DNA from: Pelomonas sp052436255
GTDB lineage: Bacteria > Pseudomonadota > Gammaproteobacteria > Burkholderiales > Burkholderiaceae_C
DNA: 64,000 nucleotides
NCBI GenBank assembly: GCA_052436255.1
Contig: JBQVNP010000010.1
Location: 14,576 to 78,575, forward strand
Direction of reading: 5' to 3'
Positions within the stretch are counted from its first letter, which is position 1, and each line of letters opens with the position of its first letter. Below are positions 25,401 to 36,892 of this stretch, one piece after another. A model generated the notes under the pieces. It searched no databases and was not told where the DNA came from. It saw only the letters and a list, made by a program, of their open reading frames with translations. The position numbers and the translations under genes were made by a program.

Positions 25401-25616
25401 ATCGGCCTGGCCCGCAACATCGGCTGCGGGGTGCTTGCCAAGGGTGTGGAAAGCCGCGCCCATGCCCGTGAGCTGCTGCGCCTGGGCTGTCGCCTCGGCC
25501 AGGGCAACGGTATCGCTGCGGCCATGCATCCGACGGCCCTCGGCGGATGGATGGAGTCCTTCGCCCGCAGCGACTGGGTGGGTCATCTGAAGATGCCCTC
25601 CCAGGTCAATCCTTAA
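22452..25616 (+). CDS. Membrane PAS-GGDEF-EAL protein with degenerate active sites
   Basis: A 1054-residue inner-membrane signalling protein. Residues about 45-340 contain many hydrophobic helices (about ten), a membrane sensor I cannot name. PAS-like domains follow (about 345-465 and 470-590), then GGDEF and EAL domains. The GGDEF motif is HGDEF (682-686); the usual NDxxGH helix reads NAEHGQ, and no RxxD inhibitory site precedes it. The EAL signature (815-817) and DDFGAGYS are present. However, the conserved Glu of the EGVE motif is replaced by Lys997 (AKGVES) and LEITES reads LDVLEA. Both activities in c-di-GMP turnover are therefore doubtful. The stop lies 9 bp before the dnaG start. Confidence 0.9.
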   Translation: MDLHSGTPDSNAHEQGADLSVHAPPSTTLPPGPRRIHDPRGWRWLRRVGLAVMSGLGGGLLIAWALATDALPPMMRLPQPANAMPAQDLLIPLLLAALGLLTLWRLSAWTLPLLMAGWLLGASLPLLLTPTHDPVAALGLLISAPVMAVLTLPLLAAVLNRTLLRRLGLTGRLTGWREVGLFGLLAGVAAPLLGGLLTLGAQLAAGLALPEAVPAALGLAAACALGLVSAGTALQASTQRPRRGNRWWARGLAVAAVAAQAGLTWLPGATAVLLLPHLLLCLHALQASPRANASLGTGLLVLWAVCAPPTMMAYALGATLACVPLFIVALGQQQLRDRDGWRSALDAQGLALAEWRLPEGRRHASARWLALTTPIDGSTSGSAPLDWLRLAHPRDREPVRRALRELLTDRHRNHLGLSLRLAADGGDWRWHELQAHVPLRDRQGRARGLIATLADVSWRHTAEERERMSATLFQQASEGLAIVDMQWRVVEVNPAYCDILHAPREALIGRLATPLSAANLQRSGHEPTALHAELGAGRSWRGQLQAELDDGGSHVFAAKLSPVPEPDGVSARWRVLSLIDLGESLRQQDLLRRRLRYDIATGLPNRDEFMRLLQLALVAANRDGFKLVVGVIDLDDFRHVNAEHGQLVADAVLLQLSGRLQATLRGSRGAAPDTADQLARLHGDEFAVLMRAQSPEEAQRGADRLLAVLSTPVAVRESRAGTGMALEIGASMGATLYPHDDADPETLLRHAGHALYRAKHAGRGRIQFHDPTLDQRDEAGLIALARLQRALDSNELLLHYQPQIDLRTGQVMGVEALLRWQHPDRGLLAPAHFLPLIETTGLAVQIGDWVIEQALAQTAAWARDGVNGGKGLQVSVNVGARQLSRHDFPQRLQELIQRQPPEAAALLHLDVLEADALAETAATQALIQRCLGLGIGIALDDFGAGYSRLASLKRLSVDTLKLDRSYVQGMLGDAQDLSLVESVIGLARNIGCGVLAKGVESRAHARELLRLGCRLGQGNGIAAAMHPTALGGWMESFARSDWVGHLKMPSQVNP

Positions 25617-25625
25617 ACTGCCGGG

Positions 25626-27491
25626 GTGATACCGCCCGGCTTCATCCAGGATCTGCTCGCCCGCGTCGACGTCGTCGAGGTGGTTGGCCGGCATGTCGAG
25701 CTGAAAAAGGCCGGCATCAATCACAAGGGCCTGTGCCCTTTCCACGGCGAAAAGTCGCCCAGCTTCATCGTCAGCCCCAGCCGCCAGACCTACCACTGCT
25801 TCGGTTGCGGCGTGCATGGCAACGCCATCGGCTTCCTGATGGAGCACACCGCAGCCACTTTCGTGGAGGCTGTCGAAGACCTGGCCCAGCAGGTCGGCAT
25901 GCAGGTGCCGCAAGATGAACGCTCACCCGAGCAGCGCGAGCGGGCCAAGGCCGACCGGGCGAGGCAGCAGAGCCTGACCGATGTGCTGGCCCGCGCAGCG
26001 GACTTCTACAAGGCACAGCTCCGCAAGACGCCGCGGGCCGTCAGCTACCTGAAGGGCCGCGGCTTGACAGGCCAGATCGCCGCCCGCTTCGGTCTGGGCT
26101 ATGCGCCCGAGGGCTGGCGCTCCCTGGCCAGCGGTTTCCCGTCCTACGACGACCCCCAGCTGGTCGAAGCCGGGCTCGTCATCAGTCCGGACGTCGAGCC
26201 CGGCGAGGACGCGAAACGGTATGACCGCTTCCGGGACCGGATCATGTTCCCGATCCGCAATGTGCAGGGCGAGGTCATCGGCTTTGGCGGGCGGGTGCTG
26301 GACAAGGGTGAACCCAAGTATCTGAACTCTCCCGAGACGCCGGTCTTCAGCAAGGGACGGGAGCTGTACGGCCTGTTCGAAGGCCGCCAAGCGATGCGCC
26401 AGCGCGGCCACGCCCTGGTTGTCGAGGGCTATATGGACGTGGTGGCGCTGGCCCAGCACGGCATCGCCAACGCGGTGGCGACGCTGGGCACGGCTTGCAC
26501 GGCGGAGCATGTGCACAAACTCTTCCGCCACACCGAGTCGGTCGTCTTCAGCTTCGACGGGGACGCCGCCGGCCGCCGCGCCGCCGTGCGGGCGCTGGAG
26601 GCCGCCCTGCCCCACGCCACCGAGACGCGCACGGTCAAGTTCCTGTTTTTGCCGCCCGAGCACGACCCCGACTCCTACGTGCGCGAGCTGGGTGCCGAGG
26701 CCTTCGAGCGCTGCATCGAGGGGGCCGTGCCGTTGTCTCGCCAGCTCATCACCGTGGCCGCCGATGGCTGCGATCTGGGCACGCCCGAGGGCCGCGCGCG
26801 CATGCTCGCCCAGGCCAGGCCGTTGTGGAGCCTGCTGCCCGACAGCCTGTTGCGCCGGCAACTGCTGGGCGAACTGGCGCGCCAAGGGCAGATGCCCGAG
26901 GCCGAACTGCAAGCGCTGTGGTTGGGAGAGGCCATGCCGGCATCGTCCGCCGCTGAGCCCGCGACGCGGGCCGAAAAGCCGCGCTGGCAGCCCAAGGCTG
27001 AATGGAAGCCCAAGGGCGACTGGAAATCGCGCCGCGACCGCGATGCAGAGCCGCGCCCGGCGGGACCGCGCACAACCCCCGCGACAGCCGCCGACAACGC
27101 GACGCGGCTTTTGCTGCAGCACAGCGAACTCTGGGATGCTCTTCCCGACGAGGACCGTGCACTGCTGCATGATCTTCCCGGCGCCAACGGCGAGCTGATT
27201 CATTGGCTGGAGCGCCACCTGACCCACCACGGCGCCAGCGCCTGGGCCGTCGTCCAGGCTGGTCTCGCAGCGGACGGCCATGCCGAGACCGTGCACCGAC
27301 TTGTGCGCAGCTTCCAGGAGCTGGGTGTCGAGGAGTCCGATCCGGCCGGCGACCTGGCCAGCGCCGTGTCGGCGTTGCGCGCCCGCACGCCCGCAGCGTT
27401 GCCGGGCGGGGGCGGCGCCACCGACGACGAACGTCGCAGGGCTTTGGAGGCATTGGCACGCCTTCGCGAACGCCATGGCGTGCAGAACTAG
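25626..27491 (+). CDS. dnaG: DNA primase
   Basis: Synthesises RNA primers for replication, recruited by DnaB. The 621-residue protein starts with GTG (MIPPGFIQDLLARVDVVEVV is the usual N-terminus). It has the CHC2-type zinc-binding domain (CPFHGEKSPSFIVSP with CFGCGVHGN), the catalytic core with GFGGRVLDKGEPKYLNS, and the Toprim motif VVEGYMDVVAL. A Pro/Lys-rich linker (about 430-475) leads to the C-terminal helicase-binding domain. It is followed by rpoD, as in the classic macromolecular synthesis operon. The gene just before it is the GGDEF-EAL protein rather than rpsU or yqeY. Confidence 0.97.
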   Translation: MIPPGFIQDLLARVDVVEVVGRHVELKKAGINHKGLCPFHGEKSPSFIVSPSRQTYHCFGCGVHGNAIGFLMEHTAATFVEAVEDLAQQVGMQVPQDERSPEQRERAKADRARQQSLTDVLARAADFYKAQLRKTPRAVSYLKGRGLTGQIAARFGLGYAPEGWRSLASGFPSYDDPQLVEAGLVISPDVEPGEDAKRYDRFRDRIMFPIRNVQGEVIGFGGRVLDKGEPKYLNSPETPVFSKGRELYGLFEGRQAMRQRGHALVVEGYMDVVALAQHGIANAVATLGTACTAEHVHKLFRHTESVVFSFDGDAAGRRAAVRALEAALPHATETRTVKFLFLPPEHDPDSYVRELGAEAFERCIEGAVPLSRQLITVAADGCDLGTPEGRARMLAQARPLWSLLPDSLLRRQLLGELARQGQMPEAELQALWLGEAMPASSAAEPATRAEKPRWQPKAEWKPKGDWKSRRDRDAEPRPAGPRTTPATAADNATRLLLQHSELWDALPDEDRALLHDLPGANGELIHWLERHLTHHGASAWAVVQAGLAADGHAETVHRLVRSFQELGVEESDPAGDLASAVSALRARTPAALPGGGGATDDERRRALEALARLRERHGVQN

Positions 27492-27835
27492 GGTTTACCT
27501 GTCACAGCTTTGCAATTCAGCCGCGCTTGATTCATAATCTCGCGTTTTCCGCGCGCGTCAACAAGAGTGACGGCAGAGAAATGCCGGACCCGGCCACCCA
27601 GCGACACTGGGCAACTCGCTAAGAGTTTTGATGGCCAACACATCCGCCAGCTCTGCATACCAAACGATCACGCCAGCTTGTTCGCGCCACGCCAGGGTCC
27701 CTCGCTCGATATCGGAGTGATACCCGGTGACGAAAGCCACCGCCCCCATGCCCCGCCGGTTTTGCGTCCGAGCCCGGGCTGGCCGCGGTGGCTGCTGCAT
27801 TTCTGATTGACCGCGCAAACCCCCGAAGGACCTGC
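27492..27835 (+). other. rpoD promoter and long leader region
   Basis: This 344-bp stretch contains a strong promoter (27510-27538) and then nearly 290 bases of untranslated leader. Two tiny frames are present in it: 27580-27621 (13 codons) and 27727-27810 (GTG start, 27 codons, containing GGCC). Neither has family support. I see no clear terminator or known riboswitch. Confidence 0.5.
27510..27538 (+). promoter_or_regulatory. Sigma-70 promoter for rpoD
   Basis: TTGCAA at 27510-27515 and CATAAT at 27533-27538 have 17-bp spacing, close to consensus at both hexamers. It lies shortly after the dnaG stop and would let rpoD be expressed apart from the upstream genes. Confidence 0.65.
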
Positions 27836-30082
<2,247 letters not shown>

Positions 30083-30195
30083 GGGTTGGCCGAGGACGTG
30101 GCCGCCGCAGACGGTGCCGGTTGCAAAGCCGCCGGCACGGAGTTTGCGCCCCGTCTTGCGAGGCAAGGCGAGGCACAAGTTGCGCGCGACGCCAA

Positions 30196-30223
30196 AAAGG
30201 CCGGCATGTCCGGCCTTTCCTAC
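30196..30223 (+). terminator. Probable terminator after rpoD
   Basis: A perfect 9-bp stem (AAAGGCCGG at 30196-30204, CCGGCCTTT at 30210-30218) with loop CATGT. The T-tract is short (TTTCC), so termination may be partial and allow read-through into the cyclase gene 23 bp further. Confidence 0.7.
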
Positions 30224-30240
30224 GCCGATAAACTGACTCC

Positions 30241-31209
30241 ATGACCGTGATCCGAGAGCGCACCGTCCTCTTTGCCGACCTTCGCGGCAGCACCGGGCTG
30301 TACGAGTCTCTGGGCAACGCCGAGGCCAGTGCGATGGTGACGCAGACCGTCGGCCAGATCAGCGAGGCCGTGCTGGAAAGCGGCGGCCAGCTGATCAAGA
30401 CACTGGGCGACGGACTGATGGCTGCCTTCGACGCGCCGCGCGATGGCGTACGCGCTGGGCAGCGCATGCAGGAAATGCTCGAGCGCACCGTGCAGCGCGC
30501 GCGCCGCCAGAGCGACCCCGCAATGCTGGCGCTGCGCCTGCAGGTGGCGCTGGCGCGCGGCGAGGTGGTCGAGCTCAACGGCGACTGCTTCGGGGACGCG
30601 GTCAATGTCGCGGCCCGGCTGATCGACCATGCCGGCGACGGCGAGATCCTGATCACCGCGGAGGTGCTGGCGGGCCTGCACCACGCTTCCAAGGGACGCT
30701 TTCGCAGCCTGGACCGCATCTCGGTGCGTGGCCGCGTCGAGCCCGTGCATGTCTACCGCATGGACGCCGTACCGCAGGTCAGCGCCGACGCGACCGCCAC
30801 ACAGTTCGGCGAGCCGATGCGCTCGGTGGAGCCGGACGGCATGCGGCTTGTCTGGCAAGACCTGGACCGCGTCTTCGACATCGGTGCCATGCCCATCGTG
30901 CTGGGCCGCAGCGTGCAGGCCACCTACTGCATCACCGACGCGCGCGTGTCGCGCTCACATGCCCGCATCGACTGGCAGGGCAGCAGCTTCGAGCTGACCG
31001 ACCTTTCCTACAACGGCACCTATGTGCGCTTTGGCGCCTCGGGCGAGCTGCTCAGCCTGAAGCGCGGCAGCTGCACCCTGCACGGCAGCGGCATCATCGG
31101 CCTTGGCGGCCTGCCGACCGACGACCAGTCGCCCATCGTGCGCTTCGAGGTGCTGCACTTTGCCGACACCGAGCCGCAGCCTTTCGGCGCCCCTCGATCA
31201 CGCCGCTGA
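30241..31209 (+). CDS. Class III adenylate cyclase with C-terminal FHA domain
   Basis: Predicted soluble cAMP-forming enzyme fused to a phosphothreonine-binding module, 322 residues. The cyclase domain (1-165) keeps both metal aspartates, Asp13 (LFADLRGST) and Asp57 (LGDG). It also keeps the adenine-selecting pair Lys53 and Asp119, and the transition-state residues Asn122 and Arg126 (NVAARL). The FHA domain (about 215-300) has LGRS, the SRSHARI motif and the downstream NGT loop. So a phosphorylated partner may recruit or control the cyclase. It starts 158 bp after rpoD and ends 11 bp before hemH. Confidence 0.93.
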   Translation: MTVIRERTVLFADLRGSTGLYESLGNAEASAMVTQTVGQISEAVLESGGQLIKTLGDGLMAAFDAPRDGVRAGQRMQEMLERTVQRARRQSDPAMLALRLQVALARGEVVELNGDCFGDAVNVAARLIDHAGDGEILITAEVLAGLHHASKGRFRSLDRISVRGRVEPVHVYRMDAVPQVSADATATQFGEPMRSVEPDGMRLVWQDLDRVFDIGAMPIVLGRSVQATYCITDARVSRSHARIDWQGSSFELTDLSYNGTYVRFGASGELLSLKRGSCTLHGSGIIGLGGLPTDDQSPIVRFEVLHFADTEPQPFGAPRSRR

Positions 31210-31220
31210 GGCCACGACAC

Positions 31221-32327
31221 ATGCGTTTCCTGCCCGAACCGCCGCAGTGCCACGGCGCCGCGCCCGCTGGCCCGCTGGCGACCGACGTCGCCGTCCTGTT
31301 CTGCAATCTCGGCACGCCGGATGCACCGACGGCGCCGGCGCTGCGGCGCTACCTGGCGCAGTTTCTTGCCGACCCCCGCGTCGTCGAGCTTCCGAAGCTG
31401 ATCTGGCTGGCCATCCTGCACGGCATCATCCTGCGACTGCGGCCGGCCAAGTCGGCGGCGAAGTACGCGACGGTCTGGACGCCCGAGGGTTCACCGCTGA
31501 AGGTCTGGACCGAGAAGCAGGCCAAGCTGCTGCAAGGCCTGCTGGGTGAGCGCGGTCTGCGCGTGCGCGTGGCCTACGCCATGCGTTATGGCCAACCCGC
31601 CATCGGCCAGACGCTGGACGCGCTCAAGCGCGAAGGCGTGCACCGTGTGTTGGTGCTGCCGGCCTATCCGCAGTACTCGGGCGCGACGACGGCGAGCGTC
31701 ATTGATGACGTCGCGCGCTGGGCGCTCAAGACGCGGCACCTGCCCGAGCTGCGCTTTGTCAACCGCTACCACGACGACGCCGGCTACATCGCCGCGCTGG
31801 CGCAGAGCGTGCGAGACCACTGGCAGCGTGAGGGCCGCGCTGACAAGCTCGTCATGAGCTTTCACGGCATGCCCGAGCGAACCCTGTACCTGGGCGATCC
31901 CTACCACTGCGAATGCCTCAAGACCGGCCGCCTGCTTGCTCAGACACTGGCGCTGAAGGACGGCGAGTGGTTGGTGACCTTCCAGAGCCGCTTCGGCAAG
32001 GCCAAGTGGCTGCAGCCGTATACCGAACCCACGCTGATCAAGCTGGCGCAGGGCGGCCTCAAGTCGGTCGACCTGGTCTGCCCGGGCTTCGCGGCCGACT
32101 GCCTGGAAACCCTGGAAGAAATCGACCAGGAAGCGCGCGCCGCCTTCCTGGCCGCCGGCGGCCAGCGCTTCGCCTACATCCCCTGCCTGAACGACCACCC
32201 GGCCGGCATGCGAGCACTCGCCGGCCTGGCCGAACGCCATCTGCAAGGCTGGTCGGTCGAGACCCAGCACCCGGACACCTTGGCCCTGCAGCGCGAGCGG
32301 GCGCTGGCGGCCGGAGCACCGCAGTGA
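31221..32327 (+). CDS. hemH: Ferrochelatase
   Basis: Inserts Fe(II) into protoporphyrin IX, the last step of protoheme synthesis; peripheral at the inner membrane. The 368-residue protein shows VLFCNLGTPDAP at the start, the LPAYPQYSGATTASV phosphate/porphyrin loop, the MSFHGMPERT motif with the metal-binding His, the FQSRFGKAKWLQPYT segment and the CPGFAADCLETLEEI helix. The length suits the family. Its TGA overlaps the GTG start of the next gene (GTGA), so it is translationally coupled with the S4 protein. Confidence 0.97.
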   Translation: MRFLPEPPQCHGAAPAGPLATDVAVLFCNLGTPDAPTAPALRRYLAQFLADPRVVELPKLIWLAILHGIILRLRPAKSAAKYATVWTPEGSPLKVWTEKQAKLLQGLLGERGLRVRVAYAMRYGQPAIGQTLDALKREGVHRVLVLPAYPQYSGATTASVIDDVARWALKTRHLPELRFVNRYHDDAGYIAALAQSVRDHWQREGRADKLVMSFHGMPERTLYLGDPYHCECLKTGRLLAQTLALKDGEWLVTFQSRFGKAKWLQPYTEPTLIKLAQGGLKSVDLVCPGFAADCLETLEEIDQEARAAFLAAGGQRFAYIPCLNDHPAGMRALAGLAERHLQGWSVETQHPDTLALQRERALAAGAPQ

Positions 32328-32758
32328 CCGAGGCGCCGACCAGCATGCGGCTGGACAAATGGCTGTGGGCAGCGCGCTTCTACAAGACCCGAGCTTTGGC
32401 CGTCGACGAGATCAACCTCGGCCGTGTGCGCGTGGGCGGCCAGCCGGTCAAGCCGGCGCGGGACGTCAGGGTCGGCGACCTGCTCACCATCCGCATCGGC
32501 ACGCTGGCCCGCGAGGTCTCGGTTCTCGGCCTGTCCAACCAGCGCGGCCCGGCGCCCCAGGCGCAAGCGCTCTACGCGGAGACGCCAGCGAGCATCACGG
32601 CGCGTGAGGCCGCCGCCGAGGCGCGCCGGCTGGCGCCGGAGCCGGCGGCCAGCATCGAACAGGGCCGGCCGACCAAGCAGGATCGGCGGCGCCTGGCCGA
32701 CTGGGACCGCTGGTCGGCCTCCCTGAACGATGTCGACGACACGGGTGATCCGGGTTGA
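32324..32758 (+). CDS. hslR: Hsp15-like RNA-binding S4 domain protein
   Basis: A 144-residue protein with an N-terminal S4 RNA-binding domain (MRLDKWLWAARFYKTRALA, then RVRVGGQPVKPARDVRVGD), the signature of heat-shock protein 15. In E. coli Hsp15 binds free 50S subunits carrying nascent chains and helps recycle them. The start is taken as the GTG at 32324, overlapping the hemH stop; the ATG at 32345 is possible. The C-terminal third is Arg/Ala-rich. It is directly upstream of grpE-dnaK-dnaJ, in keeping with a heat-shock link, though a terminator and a heat-shock promoter separate them. Confidence 0.88.
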   Translation: MTEAPTSMRLDKWLWAARFYKTRALAVDEINLGRVRVGGQPVKPARDVRVGDLLTIRIGTLAREVSVLGLSNQRGPAPQAQALYAETPASITAREAAAEARRLAPEPAASIEQGRPTKQDRRRLADWDRWSASLNDVDDTGDPG

Positions 32759-32776
32759 CCCGGATCATTCCTTTTT
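32746..32776 (+). terminator. Rho-independent terminator at the end of the S4 protein gene
   Basis: A perfect inverted repeat, TGATCCGGGT (32746-32755) and ACCCGGATCA (32758-32767), is followed by TTCCTTTTT. The left arm overlaps the last codons of the gene. It isolates the hemH unit from grpE. Confidence 0.85.
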
Positions 32777-32787
32777 GAATCCCCCCT

Positions 32788-32815
32788 CTTGAAACCGGGA
32801 CATCGTGCCCAACGT
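32788..32815 (+). promoter_or_regulatory. Heat-shock (sigma-32) promoter for grpE
   Basis: CTTGAAA (32788-32794), 13 bases, then CCCAACGT (32808-32815) fits the sigma-32 pattern CTTGAAA-N11-15-CCCCATNT at nearly all positions. Transcription would begin about 32822, which rules out the GTG at 32805 as grpE start. Confidence 0.75.
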
Positions 32816-32840
32816 CGACGCGATCCTGCCTATTCATGCC

Positions 32841-33374
32841 ATGACGACCGAACACAACCTGCCCGAAGACGCGGCTGGCGCCACCGAGCCCACGGCCGCT
32901 GACCTGAACCCTGAAACCTTGACCGCCGAGCTCGAAGGCCTGAAGCAGCGGTTAGCCGAGATGAGCGACGCCTATCTGCGCGCCAAGGCCGAGGCCGAGA
33001 ACACACGCCGTCGCGGCGAAGAGGACGTTGCCAAGGCGCGCAAGTTCGCCATCGAAAGCTTTGCCGAAGCCATGCTGCCGGTGATGGACAGCATGGAGGC
33101 AGCCATCGCCACGCCCAGCGCCACGGTCGACACCGTGCTCGAAGGTGTGCACGCCACACGCCGCCAGCTGTCCAGCGCGCTGGAACGCAATAAGGTCGTC
33201 GAGATCAACCCCGGCCAGGGCGCCAAGTTCGACCCGCACCAGCACCAGGCCATCTCGGTGGTGCCGGCGCCCCAGCAGGACGCCAACACAGTCGTCACCG
33301 TGCTGCAAAAAGGCTTCCTGATCGCCGACCGCGTGTTGCGGCCGGCGCTCGTGACGGTTGCCGCACCGAAGTAA
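32841..33374 (+). CDS. grpE: Nucleotide exchange factor GrpE
   Basis: Co-chaperone that releases ADP from DnaK. It has 177 residues from the ATG at 32841, the start that fits the mapped heat-shock promoter. The acidic N-terminus leads to a long helix (LEGLKQRLAEMSDAYLRAKAEAENTRRR) for dimerisation. The C-terminal beta domain follows, containing GAKFDPHQHQAIS and GFLIADRVLRPALVTVA. Upstream of dnaK and dnaJ as usual. Confidence 0.96.
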   Translation: MTTEHNLPEDAAGATEPTAADLNPETLTAELEGLKQRLAEMSDAYLRAKAEAENTRRRGEEDVAKARKFAIESFAEAMLPVMDSMEAAIATPSATVDTVLEGVHATRRQLSSALERNKVVEINPGQGAKFDPHQHQAISVVPAPQQDANTVVTVLQKGFLIADRVLRPALVTVAAPK

Positions 33375-33392
33375 TGCAGAAGCCGCCGTTCT

Positions 33393-33420
33393 CTTGAAAC
33401 GGCGCGACTGATCCACAACT
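33393..33420 (+). promoter_or_regulatory. Second heat-shock promoter, for dnaK
   Basis: CTTGAAA (33393-33399), 13 bases, then CCACAACT (33413-33420) again fits sigma-32. The -35 lies in the loop of a short CGCCGTT/AACGGCG hairpin (about 33384-33404). It would give extra dnaK transcription over grpE. Confidence 0.65.
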
Positions 33421-33452
33421 CGAACACATCAACAAATCTTCAGGAGTTCCAA

Positions 33453-35417
<1,965 letters not shown>

Positions 35418-35432
35418 GCCGTCGATGACCCG

Positions 35433-35470
35433 GCCCGGCAGCGCCCTCCAAGCGTTGCCGGGCTTTTGCC
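35433..35470 (+). terminator. Terminator-like hairpin between dnaK and dnaJ
   Basis: Stem GCCCGGCAGCG (35433-35443) pairs with CGTTGCCGGGC (35453-35463, one G-U pair), followed by TTTTGCCTTT. It probably attenuates transcription so that dnaJ is made at a lower level than dnaK. Confidence 0.75.
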
Positions 35471-35486
35471 TTTAACGAGTAGAGCA

Positions 35487-36638
35487 ATGGCTTCCAAGCG
35501 CGATTACTACGAAATCCTCGGCGTCGCCAAGAACGCGAGCGATGAGGACATCAAGAAGGCCTACCGCAAGCTGGCCATGAAGCACCACCCCGACCGCAAC
35601 CAGGGCGACGGGGCGAAGAAGGCCGAGGAAAGCTTCAAGGAGGCCAAGGAGGCCTACGAGATGCTGTCCGACGCGCAAAAGCGCGCGGCCTATGACCAGT
35701 ACGGCCATGCCGGCGTCGACCCCAACATGGGCGGCGGACGCGGTGGCCCGGGCGCGGAAGGCTTCGGCGGCTTTGCCGAGGCCTTCGGCGACATCTTCGG
35801 CGACATCTTCGGCGGCCAGGGCGGCCAGCGCCGCGGCGCCGGTGGCCAGCAGGTCTACCGCGGCAGCGACCTCAGCTACGCGATGGAGATCACGCTGGAA
35901 GAAGCCGCCCGCGGCAAGGAGACGCAGATCCGCATCCCGAGTTGGGAAGGCTGCGAGACCTGCGGCGGCACCGGCGCCAAGCCGGGCACCAGCGCCAAGA
36001 CCTGCGGGTCATGTGGGGGCTCCGGCACGGTGCACATGCGCCAGGGTTTCTTCAGCATCCAGCAGACCTGCCCGCATTGCCACGGCAGCGGCAAGATCAT
36101 TCCCGACCCCTGCACCAGTTGCAACGGCCAGGGCAAGGTCAAGAAGACCAAGACGCTGGAGGTCAAGATCCCCGCTGGCATCAACGAAGGCATGCGCATC
36201 CGCTCGGCGGGCAATGGCGAGCCCGGCGTGAACGGCGGCCCGAGTGGCGATCTCTACATCGAGATCCGCATCAAGCAGCACGACATCTTCGAGCGCGATG
36301 GCGACGACCTGCATTGCACGATGCCGGTGTCGATGATCACGGCGGCACTCGGCGGCGGCATCGAGGTGCCGACGCTGGGAGGCAAGGCGGAGATCGAACT
36401 TCCTGAAGGCACCCAGCACGGCAAGACCTTCCGCCTGCGCGGCAAGGGCATCAAGGGCGTGCGCTCCAGCTATCCGGGCGACCTCTACTGCCACATCGCG
36501 GTCGAGACGCCGGTCAAGCTCACCGAGCATCAGAAAAAGCTGCTCAAGGAGCTCGACAAGAGTCTCAAGGATGGCGGCGAGCGCCATTCGCCCAACGCCA
36601 AGAGCTGGACGGACCGGGTCAAGGACCTGTTCAAGTAA
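35487..36638 (+). CDS. dnaJ: Molecular chaperone DnaJ (Hsp40)
   Basis: Type I J-protein, 383 residues, stimulating DnaK ATPase and delivering substrates. The J domain (1-75) carries HPD in KHHPDRNQGD. A Gly/Phe-rich stretch (75-125) follows. The zinc-binding region has four CxxCxGxG repeats (CETCGGTG, CGSCGGSG, CPHCHGSG, CTSCNGQG). The C-terminal substrate domain is complete. The start is at 35487 (MASKRDYYEILGV). A strong terminator follows. Confidence 0.98.
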   Translation: MASKRDYYEILGVAKNASDEDIKKAYRKLAMKHHPDRNQGDGAKKAEESFKEAKEAYEMLSDAQKRAAYDQYGHAGVDPNMGGGRGGPGAEGFGGFAEAFGDIFGDIFGGQGGQRRGAGGQQVYRGSDLSYAMEITLEEAARGKETQIRIPSWEGCETCGGTGAKPGTSAKTCGSCGGSGTVHMRQGFFSIQQTCPHCHGSGKIIPDPCTSCNGQGKVKKTKTLEVKIPAGINEGMRIRSAGNGEPGVNGGPSGDLYIEIRIKQHDIFERDGDDLHCTMPVSMITAALGGGIEVPTLGGKAEIELPEGTQHGKTFRLRGKGIKGVRSSYPGDLYCHIAVETPVKLTEHQKKLLKELDKSLKDGGERHSPNAKSWTDRVKDLFK

Positions 36639-36655
36639 GCCGCAGCTCACCCAGC

Positions 36656-36691
36656 AAGCCGCGACACCCGACCGGGTCTCGCGGCTTTCTT
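36656..36691 (+). terminator. Rho-independent terminator after dnaJ
   Basis: AAGCCGCGA (36656-36664) pairs with TCGCGGCTT (36679-36687), with inner ACCCG/CGGGT pairing and a TTCTT tail. A second palindrome, GTGACCG/CGGTCAC, follows at about 36692-36713. Confidence 0.88.
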
Positions 36692-36892
36692 GTGACCGTT
36701 TTTCCGCGGTCACTCCCAGGCCGGCCTGCGTCGTAAGTCACGGCCCTTGCCGTGTTGCGGTATCTACCAGCGCACCCGGTTGCCCGCATCAACCCTAAAG
36801 TTCGCCGACTGTCACACCGATGGCTCATAAGTGATCCTTCCACCGCGCCTCCCGATCACAGTCCACGGCTTCGCGCCGCGGAAGGGGGCGGT

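Noticed and set aside
32805..32840. GTG at 32805 as grpE start
   Set aside because: It lies inside the candidate sigma-32 promoter, upstream of the expected transcription start.
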